Below the pieces are notes generated by a model. It saw only the letters and a list, made by a program, of their open reading frames with translations. It searched no databases and was not told the DNA's origin. The translations under genes were made by a program, and so were the position numbers. Shown here piece after piece: positions 15,077-22,454 of a stretch of 23,595 nucleotides of DNA (its first letter is position 1; each line of letters opens with the position of its first letter). The DNA is taken from the NCBI GenBank assembly GCA_946482595.1, contig CAMLSD010000079.1:1-23595 (forward strand), written 5' to 3'. Source of the stretch: an uncultured Comamonadaceae bacterium. GTDB lineage: Bacteria; Pseudomonadota; Gammaproteobacteria; Burkholderiales; Burkholderiaceae.

Positions 15077-16735
15077 ATGAAACCGACCACGACCACCTGG
15101 CAACTCACGGCACTCGCGGCCGCAGCCATGCTGGCCAGCGGCGCAAACGCCTTCGAGATCGACACCGGCAACCCCGATCTCAAGCTGCGCTGGGACAACA
15201 CCGTGCGCTACAGCACCGCCTTCCGGCTGGAAGGGCGTTCACCGGGGCTGTCGCAGACCCGCTTCGGCCCGACCGGTGTGATCGGTGCCAACAACCTGAA
15301 CCAGGATGACGGCGACAACAACTTCGGTCGCGGCCTGGTGTCCAACCGGCTGGACCTGCTCAGCGAGCTGGACCTGCGCTACGGGGCCTTCGGTGTGCGA
15401 CTCAGCGGTGCCGGCTGGTACGACGAGGTCTACAACGGGTCGACCGACAACACCACGTCGACCTCGAACTCGACCGCGGGTGCTTCGCGCTTCCCCAGCC
15501 GCACCCGCGAGCTGATGGGCCGCAAGGCCGAGCTGCTCGATGCCTTCGTGTTCGGCCGCTTCGAGCTGGGCGAGACCCCGCTCACGGTGCGCCTGGGGCG
15601 CCACACGCTGCTGTGGGGCGAGAGCCTGTTCTTCGGGGCCAACGGCATTGCCGGCGGCCAGGCCCCGCTGGACCTGGTGAAGCTGCAGTCGGTGCCGAAC
15701 TCCACCTTCAAGGAGATCGCCCGGCCCACCGGCAAGTTGTCTGCACAGCTGCAGTTGTCGAGCAATATGGCGCTCGGTGCCTACCTGACCTACGAATGGG
15801 AAAAGACCCGGCTGATGCCCGTGGGCGCCTACCTGTCGACCAGCGATGCGATGGGCCCCGGTGGGGAGTTCATCAACGCCGGGCCGACAGGCCGGTTCGT
15901 GCGCCAGGACGACCTCGAGGCGCGTGACGGAGGGCAGGGGGGCCTGCAGTTGCGTTGGCGCGTCGAATCGATCGACACCGACCTCGGCTTCTACGCGATT
16001 CGCTACCACGCGACCGGGCCGTCCAACATCAACACCCGCCTGGCCGGTGCCCCGCCCGCGCTGCGCGCCGACAGCTATCGCTGGGTGTACCACGAGGGCA
16101 TCAAGGCCTTCGGCATGAGCTTTGCGAAAACGCTGGGCGAGTGGGGTCTGGCCGGCGAGATGTCGTACCGGCAGAACACGCCGCTGGCCAGCTCGGGCCA
16201 GTCGGGCATCCCCGCCATCGGGGTGGGCGTGAACTACAACAACAGCGACAACCCCGGCTACGCCGTGGGCGAGACCGCGCACCTGCAACTGTCGTGGATC
16301 GCCAGCCTCGGGCCGAACTTCCTGGCGCGCGAGACGAGCTTTGTCGGCGAGATCGCCTGGAACAAGCGCATGAAGGTGAGCAAGAACCCGCAGATGCTCA
16401 ACCCCAATGCCGACAAGTCGGCCACGGCGATCCGCATGGTGTATTCGCCCAGCTACCGCCAGGTGCTGCCCGGGCTGGACCTCACCCCCAGCGTCGGGCT
16501 GGGCTACACGTGGGGCAAGTCGTCGGCGGTGGGCCCGGCCTTCGGGCCCGACCAGGGCGGCGACTTCACCCTGGGCCTGGGGGCGGTGTACCTGGGCACG
16601 TGGAACGCCAATCTCGCGTACGTGCGCTTCCTGGGCCGCGAAGGGTCGACGCTGGACAACGCAAGCAACGCCCAGTTCCGGCAGGCCCTGAAGGACCGCG
16701 ACTTCCTGTCGCTGTCCCTGCGCACCACGTTCTGA
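15077..16735 (+). CDS. DUF1302 family protein, predicted outer-membrane beta-barrel
   Basis: The 552-residue precursor has a signal peptide, with a hydrophobic stretch and a likely cut after ANA (residue 25). The mature protein begins FEIDTGNPDLKLRWDNTVRY, the standard opening of DUF1302 proteins. Alternating short beta-strand-like segments, many aromatic residues and a terminal Phe (LSLRTTF) suggest an outer-membrane barrel, but this is inference. Further family-like parts are RLGRHTLLWGESLFFG and SAQLQLSSNMALGAYLTYEW. AAAGGAGA lies 6 bases before ATG 15077. DUF1329, YCF48-like and MMPL genes follow, a set I know to recur beside catabolic genes in Burkholderiales and Pseudomonas. The probable task is passage of a hydrophobic compound through the outer membrane. 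Confidence 0.9.
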   Translation: MKPTTTTWQLTALAAAAMLASGANAFEIDTGNPDLKLRWDNTVRYSTAFRLEGRSPGLSQTRFGPTGVIGANNLNQDDGDNNFGRGLVSNRLDLLSELDLRYGAFGVRLSGAGWYDEVYNGSTDNTTSTSNSTAGASRFPSRTRELMGRKAELLDAFVFGRFELGETPLTVRLGRHTLLWGESLFFGANGIAGGQAPLDLVKLQSVPNSTFKEIARPTGKLSAQLQLSSNMALGAYLTYEWEKTRLMPVGAYLSTSDAMGPGGEFINAGPTGRFVRQDDLEARDGGQGGLQLRWRVESIDTDLGFYAIRYHATGPSNINTRLAGAPPALRADSYRWVYHEGIKAFGMSFAKTLGEWGLAGEMSYRQNTPLASSGQSGIPAIGVGVNYNNSDNPGYAVGETAHLQLSWIASLGPNFLARETSFVGEIAWNKRMKVSKNPQMLNPNADKSATAIRMVYSPSYRQVLPGLDLTPSVGLGYTWGKSSAVGPAFGPDQGGDFTLGLGAVYLGTWNANLAYVRFLGREGSTLDNASNAQFRQALKDRDFLSLSLRTTF

Positions 16736-16756
16736 CCCATGCCATCGGAGACCCAC

Positions 16757-18115
16757 ATGTCGAACTCTTTCCAGATCCCCTCGCTGTCGCTCGCCCTTGC
16801 CCTGGCGGCCCTGGCCGGCGCTTCGTTCGCAGCCGTGACGCCCGAAGAGGCGGCCCGGCTCAAGTCGGAGCTCACGCCGCTGGGCGCCGAGCGCGCCGGC
16901 AACAAGGACGGCACCATCCCGGCCTGGACCGGCGGCTACACCACACCGATCCCCGGGTTCAAGAACGGCGGGCGACGGGGTGACCCGTTTGCCGGCGAGA
17001 AGCCGCTGTTCTCGATCACCGCGCAGAACATGGCGCAACATGCCGACAAGCTGACCGACGGCACCCAGGCCCTGCTGAAGAAGTATCCGCAGACCTTCCG
17101 TGTGGATGTGTACAAGACCCATCGCACGGCCGCAGCGCCGCAGTGGGTATACGACAACACCTTGCGCAATGCCACGACGGCGCGCATCGAAGGTGGTGTG
17201 GTCACGGGGGCCTATGGCGGCATTCCCTTCCCGATCCCCAAGACCGGCGAAGAGGCCATCGCCAACCACGTGCTGCGCTGGCGCGGTGAGGCCTGGCAGC
17301 AGGAGGCACGCGGCTACCTGGGCACGGCGACCGGCCAGCGTGTGCTGACCGTGGACGGCTCTGGCGACTGGCAGATGCCGTACTACGCGCAGGGCCAGGC
17401 AGACAAGTTCAACGGCACCTACTGGATGATCCGGCTGGTGAATGCGGGCCCGCCGGTGCGTGCCGGCGAGGCGATCACCGGCCGCGAACACCTGGACCAC
17501 GACAAGACGGCCACCTGGGTGTACCTCACCGGTCAGCGCCGTGTGCGCAAGCTGCCCAACAGCTGCTGCGACACACCCACCCCGGCCACGGCCGGTGTGG
17601 CCACCTTCGACGAAGTCGACGTGTTCGGCGGCCGCCAGGACCGCTTCGACTGGAAGATCGTCGGCAAGCGCGAGATGTACATCCCGTACAACGCCAATCG
17701 CCTGCACGTGCCGACCAAGGACAGCGACGTGCTGATGGCCCACCACCTGAACCCGGACCACATGCGATGGGAGCTGCATCGCGTCTGGGTGATCGAGGCC
17801 ACCGTCAAGGCCGGGCAGCGCCACCAGGCACCCAAGAGCCGCTACTACCTGGACGAGGACACCTGGTCGGCGGTGCTGGGTGACCGCTGGGACGCCAACG
17901 GCCAGCTGTGGCGCACCAACTGGTCGCACCCGGTGGTGATGCCCGACCTGCCTGCCACGGCGGCACCGCAGCAGTGGGGCTTCAACGACCTGATCTCGGG
18001 GGCCTGGTACGTCAGCAGTCTCCTGAACGAGAAGGCCACGCACTACCGCATCGTTCCGCGTCGCCCGGACTCGTTCTTCACGCCGGAGGCGATGGCCGGC
18101 GAGGGTGTGCGCTGA
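16757..18115 (+). CDS. DUF1329 family exported protein
   Basis: The 452-residue precursor has a signal peptide with a likely cut after SFA (about residue 25). The mature start AVTPEEAARLKSELTPLGAER, the AGNKDGTIPAWTGG segment and the later FDWKIVGKREMYIPYNANRL are characteristic of DUF1329. I recall from family databases that this domain is placed near LolA/LolB-like folds, which bind lipid; that is not visible here. The start at 16757 is supported by GGAG 6 bases upstream and is preferred to ATG 16739. The gap to the DUF1302 stop is 21 bp. DUF1302 and DUF1329 genes nearly always occur side by side, so the products probably work together, with this one as a periplasmic or outer-membrane carrier. 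Confidence 0.92.
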   Translation: MSNSFQIPSLSLALALAALAGASFAAVTPEEAARLKSELTPLGAERAGNKDGTIPAWTGGYTTPIPGFKNGGRRGDPFAGEKPLFSITAQNMAQHADKLTDGTQALLKKYPQTFRVDVYKTHRTAAAPQWVYDNTLRNATTARIEGGVVTGAYGGIPFPIPKTGEEAIANHVLRWRGEAWQQEARGYLGTATGQRVLTVDGSGDWQMPYYAQGQADKFNGTYWMIRLVNAGPPVRAGEAITGREHLDHDKTATWVYLTGQRRVRKLPNSCCDTPTPATAGVATFDEVDVFGGRQDRFDWKIVGKREMYIPYNANRLHVPTKDSDVLMAHHLNPDHMRWELHRVWVIEATVKAGQRHQAPKSRYYLDEDTWSAVLGDRWDANGQLWRTNWSHPVVMPDLPATAAPQQWGFNDLISGAWYVSSLLNEKATHYRIVPRRPDSFFTPEAMAGEGVR

Positions 18116-18158
18116 GCACCGCCGCACCGCTGTCCCGTACTTCGTCCAAGAGTCGATC

Positions 18159-19286
18159 ATGAGCTTCGTCGTGTCGCGGCACTGCCTGTTCGGGGCAAGG
18201 CCATCCTCAACCCGTGCTGTGCCGCTTCGCGCCGGCGCCGGCGCCGGACTGGCCCTGGCCCTGGCGTTGAGTGTTGGGCCAGGCGCAGCCTGGGCCGCCG
18301 CGCCGGTGACCGACGCCTGGCAGCGCCCGGCCGTGCAGGTTCGTGATCCGGCTCGCACGGTGCTGCTGGCCGTCGCCCGGGCCGGGGCGCGGCTGGTCGC
18401 CGTGGGCGAGCGTGGCGTGATCGCCCTCAGCGATGACCAGGGCAGCCGCTGGCGCCAGGTGCCGTGCCCGGTCAGCGTGACGCTGACCCAGGTGCGCTTT
18501 GCCGACGAACGTCACGGCGTGGCCATCGGTCATGCCGGCACGGTGCTGGCGACCTCGGACGGTGGTGCGTCGTGGCAGGTGCGGCTCGACGGCACCCGCC
18601 TGGCGCAACTGGCGCTGGCAGCGGCACAGGCCTCGGGCGACCCGGTGCAGCGGCGTGAGGCCGAGCGGCTGGTGGCCGACGGCCCCGACAAACCGCTGCT
18701 GGACGTGCTGGTCCAGGGGCCGCAACGCTGGCTGGTGGTGGGCGCCTACGGCGTGGCCCTGCACACCCAGGACGGCGGCCAGAGCTGGCAGCCCTGGATG
18801 GCACGCCTGCCCAACCCGGGCGGACTGCATCTGTATGCGCTGCGACAGCAGGGCCACACCTTGCTGGTCGCTGGTGAACAAGGCCTGCTGCTGCGCTCCG
18901 ACGACGATGGCGCGAGCTTCAAGGCCCTGGTGTCGCCGTATCGGGGAAGCTGGTTTGCGGCCGAGGTGCTGCCGTCGGGCGAATGGGTGCTGGCCGGGTT
19001 GCGCGGCAACGTCTGGCGCAGCGCTGACGCCGGTGCGAACTGGACCCCCCTCAAGGCCCCGATGCCGGCCTCGATCACTGCGATGAGCGCCACGGCCGAC
19101 GGAGGCTTGCTGCTCGTCAACCAGGCCGGCCACGTGCTGCAGCGCCAGGGCGAGCGGCTCGTGCCGGTCAGCCGCACGGCCTTGCCGCCCCTGTCCGGTG
19201 TGCTCCCGCTGCCATCAGGTCGCCTGCTGGTGCTGGGCCTGGCCGGGGCACGCCTCATCGACACCGTTGACGGAGCCGCCCGATGA
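18159..19286 (+). CDS. YCF48-like (BNR-repeat) exported beta-propeller protein
   Basis: The 375-residue protein has a long N-terminal region followed by a hydrophobic stretch and a likely signal-peptidase site after AWA (about residue 46). The rest is a propeller of repeated strands with the turn form SDDGGxSW: SDDQGSRWRQ, TSDGGASWQV, TQDGGQSWQP, RSDDDGASFKA and RSADAGANWTP, each preceded by a VAVGERG-like strand. At least six blades can be counted. Relatives are the photosystem II assembly factor YCF48 and bacterial proteins next to MMPL transporters. ATG 18159 follows a weak AAGAG; a frame is open back to 18105, and a GTG at residue 21 would shorten the long n-region. Its stop overlaps the transporter start in ATGA, which ties the two. 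It may be a periplasmic partner of the permease. Confidence 0.88.
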   Translation: MSFVVSRHCLFGARPSSTRAVPLRAGAGAGLALALALSVGPGAAWAAAPVTDAWQRPAVQVRDPARTVLLAVARAGARLVAVGERGVIALSDDQGSRWRQVPCPVSVTLTQVRFADERHGVAIGHAGTVLATSDGGASWQVRLDGTRLAQLALAAAQASGDPVQRREAERLVADGPDKPLLDVLVQGPQRWLVVGAYGVALHTQDGGQSWQPWMARLPNPGGLHLYALRQQGHTLLVAGEQGLLLRSDDDGASFKALVSPYRGSWFAAEVLPSGEWVLAGLRGNVWRSADAGANWTPLKAPMPASITAMSATADGGLLLVNQAGHVLQRQGERLVPVSRTALPPLSGVLPLPSGRLLVLGLAGARLIDTVDGAAR

Positions 19287-21877
19287 AACCCGCACGTCCC
19301 GCATCCTCGGACACGTCGGCGCTGCCGTCATTGCAGCAGCTCGATCCCCGGTCAGGCTCGTTCGTCGAGCGTGCCCTGTTCAATCATCGCCTGATGGTGG
19401 TGCTGCTGTGCGCGCTGGTGACCGCGCTGCTCGGTTGGCAGGCACTGGGCATCCGCATCAACGCGAGCTTCGAGAAGACGATCCCGGCGCAGCATGCTTA
19501 CATCCAGAACTACCTGAAGTACCAGAGCGAACTGCGCGGCCTGGGCAACGCCGTGCGCATTGCGGTGTCGCGGCCCGAAGGCAGCATCTACGACGCGCGC
19601 TATCTGGACACCTTGAAGCGCCTGAGCGACGAGGTCTTCCTGCTGCCGGGCGTCGACCGCGGCGGCATGCGTTCGCTGTGGACACCCAGCACCCGCTGGG
19701 TGGGCGTGACCGAAGACGGGCTCGAAGGCGGGCCGGTGATCCCTGACGGATACGACGGTTCACCCGCCAGCCTGCAGCAGCTGGCAGCCAACGTCGCCCG
19801 CTCCGGCGACAGCGGGCAGCTGGTGGCGCGCGACGCCCGCGCCAGCGTGATCTTCGTGCCCCTGCTCAGCCGCACCAGCGACGGCAAGGCGATCGACTAC
19901 GGCGAGTTCTCGACGGCGCTGGAAGCGCTGCGCACGAAGTACGAAGCCGAAGGCGTGCGCCTGCACATCACCGGCTTTGCCAAGATCGTCGGCGACCTCA
20001 TCGACGGCGTGCGCTCGGTGCTGATGTTCTTTGCCATTGCCGTGGTGATCGCCGCCGCGATGGTGGGCTGGTACACACGCTGCATCCGTTCGACCCTGCT
20101 GGTGGTGCTGGCCTCGCTGGTGGCGGTGGTCTGGCAGCTGGGCCTGCTGCCGCTGCTGGGCTACGAGCTCGATCCCTATTCGATCCTGGTGCCCTTCCTG
20201 GTGTTTGCCATCGGCATGAGCCATGGTGCCCAGAAGATGAACGGCATCATGCAGGACGTGGGCCGGGGCATGCACAAGCTGGTGGCCGCGCGATTCACCT
20301 TCCGCCGCCTCTTCATGGCCGGTCTGACCGCGCTGCTGGCCGATGCGGTGGGTTTTGCGGTGCTGCTGGTGATCGACATCGCGGTGATCCGCGAGCTGGC
20401 GATCTCGGCCTCGATCGGGGTGGCGGTGCTGATCTTCACCAACCTGATCCTGCTGCCGGTGCTGCTGAGCTACACCGGCGTCAGCGCGCGTGCCGCCGAG
20501 CGCAGCCTGCGTTCCGAACGCGCCGACGACACCGCCGCGGGCCGGCATGCACTGTGGGCCTTCCTCGACCGCTTCACGCAGCGGCGCTGGGCGGGCGTGG
20601 CCGTGGTGGCCGGTCTGGTCATGGGGCTGGGGGGCCTGGCTGCCAGCACCCGGCTGCAGATCGGCGACCTCGACCCGGGTGCACCCGAGCTGCGTCCCGA
20701 CAGCCGCTACAACCGCGACGTGGCCTTCATGAACACGGCCTTTGGCGCCTCCAGTGACGTGCTCGCGGTGATGGTGGAAACACCGGCCGGCCAGTGTGCC
20801 AACTACGAAGCCCTGAACAAGGTCGATGCGCTGGAGTGGCAGCTGCGCCAGCTCGACGGTGTCGAAGGCACCAACACGCTGGCGCTGCTGAACCGGCGTG
20901 TGCTGTCGGGCCTGAACGAGGGCAATCCCAAGTGGCAGGAGTTCCTGCCCAACCAGGACATGCTCAACACCGTCACCGCCGGTGCACCGCGCGGCCTCTA
21001 CAACGACGCCTGTTCGCTGCTGACGCTGTACGTCTACCTGCGTGACCACAAGGCCGACACGCTGACCCGGGTGGTCGATCACATCGAGGCCTTCGCCCGG
21101 GCCAACAACAGCGCCAACAGCCGCTTCCTGCTGGCCGCTGGATCGGCCGGCATCGATGCGGCGACCAACATCGTGGTCAAGGACGCCTGGCGCCAGATGC
21201 TGGTGCTCGTGTATGCCGCGGTGGCGCTGCTGTGTTTCCTGACCTTCCGCTCCTGGCGGGCGGTGGTGGTGGCCGTGCTGCCGCTGATGGTGACCTCGAT
21301 GATGGCCGAAGCCCTGATGGTGGCGCTGGGCATGGGGGTCAAGGTGGCGACGCTGCCGGTGATCGCCCTCGGGGTGGGCATCGGCGTGGACTATGCGCTG
21401 TACATCCTGTCGGTGACCCTGGCGGAACTGCGCGCCGGCCGTTCGCTGTCGCAGGCCTACTACCGCGCGCTGCTGTTCACCGGCAAGGTGGTGATGCTCA
21501 CCGGCGTCACGCTGGCCATCGGGGTGATCACCTGGGTGGCCAGCCCGATCAAGTTCCAGGCTGACATGGGGCTGCTGCTGGCGTTCATGTTCCTGTGGAA
21601 CATGCTGGGCGCCCTGGTGCTGCTGCCGGCACTGGCGCACTTTCTTCTCAAACCACACCGCTCACAAGGAAACGCCGGGCCGTCCCAAGTTTCCTTGACC
21701 CCCGTGGGGGGCGGGCTGGGCGCAGCCCGGCCCTGGGGGTGCTCACAAGGAAACGCCGGGCCGTCCCAAGTTTCCTTGACCCCCGCGGGGGGCGGGCTGG
21801 GCGCAGCCCGGCCCTGGGGGCGCTCACAAGCCACTGCGGCGTCGCAAGGGCTGGCGGCCCGGCCGCAGCGTGCGTGA
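19283..21877 (+). CDS. MMPL/RND superfamily inner-membrane transporter with repeat-encoded tail
   Basis: The 864-residue protein has the RND layout: a first membrane helix at about 36-54, a large periplasmic loop to about 244, helices 2-6 in about 246-397, helix 7 near 436-455, a second loop to about 638, and helices 8-12 in about 640-792. GVGIGVDYALYI (about 697-708) is the typical MMPL/sterol-sensing-type helix 10 motif. Such proteins move lipids or other hydrophobic compounds using the proton gradient. The start overlaps the YCF48 stop by 4 bp. The native protein appears to end near HFLLKPHR at about 793. Residues 794-847 are two 27-residue copies encoded by the 74-bp dispersed repeat, followed by 17 more residues. 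The tail, of low complexity and rich in Gly and Pro, is unlikely to be part of the original fold. Confidence 0.93.
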   Translation: MKPARPASSDTSALPSLQQLDPRSGSFVERALFNHRLMVVLLCALVTALLGWQALGIRINASFEKTIPAQHAYIQNYLKYQSELRGLGNAVRIAVSRPEGSIYDARYLDTLKRLSDEVFLLPGVDRGGMRSLWTPSTRWVGVTEDGLEGGPVIPDGYDGSPASLQQLAANVARSGDSGQLVARDARASVIFVPLLSRTSDGKAIDYGEFSTALEALRTKYEAEGVRLHITGFAKIVGDLIDGVRSVLMFFAIAVVIAAAMVGWYTRCIRSTLLVVLASLVAVVWQLGLLPLLGYELDPYSILVPFLVFAIGMSHGAQKMNGIMQDVGRGMHKLVAARFTFRRLFMAGLTALLADAVGFAVLLVIDIAVIRELAISASIGVAVLIFTNLILLPVLLSYTGVSARAAERSLRSERADDTAAGRHALWAFLDRFTQRRWAGVAVVAGLVMGLGGLAASTRLQIGDLDPGAPELRPDSRYNRDVAFMNTAFGASSDVLAVMVETPAGQCANYEALNKVDALEWQLRQLDGVEGTNTLALLNRRVLSGLNEGNPKWQEFLPNQDMLNTVTAGAPRGLYNDACSLLTLYVYLRDHKADTLTRVVDHIEAFARANNSANSRFLLAAGSAGIDAATNIVVKDAWRQMLVLVYAAVALLCFLTFRSWRAVVVAVLPLMVTSMMAEALMVALGMGVKVATLPVIALGVGIGVDYALYILSVTLAELRAGRSLSQAYYRALLFTGKVVMLTGVTLAIGVITWVASPIKFQADMGLLLAFMFLWNMLGALVLLPALAHFLLKPHRSQGNAGPSQVSLTPVGGGLGAARPWGCSQGNAGPSQVSLTPAGGGLGAARPWGRSQATAASQGLAARPQRA
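21665..21819 (-). repeat. Tandem pair of 74-bp repeats, inverted relative to the pair at 58-212
   Basis: Copies lie at 21665-21738 and 21746-21819 with the same 81-bp period and 7-bp spacer as the first pair, but in the opposite orientation. A third junction copy, CGCTCACAAG at 21821-21830, matches CGCTCACAAG at 21659-21668, so the array has two units and a partial one. The array lies inside the 3' end of the MMPL gene. The period of 81 is a multiple of three, so the reading frame stays open through both units. Confidence 0.9.
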
Positions 21878-21950
21878 GGCCCCTCGCCAGGCCCATGCCG
21901 CTTTTGCGTTCGATCTCCGACATGCACGACAACATCACACGGGACTCACC

Positions 21951-22439
21951 ATGAACCCAAGAAGCTTCACCCCCGCACTCGCGGCCTTGTGCGTGGCCTG
22001 CGCGAGCACCTCATCACCACCACCCCCGTCTGCGGGCGAGGTGTTCGACCGCTACGTCGCCGCCGTCCATGCCCGCGACATGAACGCCGTGCGTGCGCTG
22101 ATCAGCCCGGACGTCGAACGCTCGGACTTTGTCGGCTGCACGGCGCAGATGGACAACCCGAGCTGCCTGGCGCACTACATCGAGACCACGGTGCTCAAGC
22201 CCCAGGCCCGCATGACCGAGCGCCGCCGCACGGTCGAGGCCGACACCCTCACCGCCGAGCTCGAGGTGCGCAGCCCGCTGTACGAAAAGACCGGTGCGCA
22301 GCGCATCGTGGGCCGCGACATCGTGCGGGTGCGTGACGGACGCATCGTGGCCTTCCGCTTCGTGCCGGACTTCTCCGACGACGCCACCGCCATGTTCTTC
22401 GGCACGCTGGGCATCGGCCCGCGTGCCGTGCGCAAGTGA
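21951..22439 (+). CDS. NTF2/SnoaL-like exported protein or lipoprotein
   Basis: The 162-residue product begins with a hydrophobic leader (PALAALCVACAS) that ends in Cys-containing sequence, so it could be a lipoprotein or be cut by signal peptidase I; the lipobox CVAC is not canonical. The rest, from about residue 30, has the pattern of the NTF2-like fold: an opening helix AGEVFDRYVAAVHARDMNAVRALISPDVE-like segment, then strands ending in GRDIVRVRDGRIVAFRFVPDF. Such domains bind small hydrophobic molecules or act as isomerases or dehydratases. A poor ribosome-binding site precedes ATG 21951. It follows the transporter by 73 bp and precedes the hydrolase by 15 bp. A role in the same pathway is inferred from position only. 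Confidence 0.72.
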   Translation: MNPRSFTPALAALCVACASTSSPPPPSAGEVFDRYVAAVHARDMNAVRALISPDVERSDFVGCTAQMDNPSCLAHYIETTVLKPQARMTERRRTVEADTLTAELEVRSPLYEKTGAQRIVGRDIVRVRDGRIVAFRFVPDFSDDATAMFFGTLGIGPRAVRK

Positions 22440-22454
22440 TTCAAGGACAAGCCC

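Noticed and set aside
15239..18358. A 1039-codon open frame on the minus strand opposite the DUF1302 and DUF1329 genes
   Set aside because: Its translation is low-complexity Ala/Gly/Arg/His/Val sequence without a domain. It mirrors two well-recognised plus-strand genes, as expected from third-position GC bias.
19760..21658. A 632-codon minus-strand frame opposite the MMPL gene
   Set aside because: The translation is rich in His, Gln and Gly, typical of antisense reading of a high-GC membrane-protein gene.
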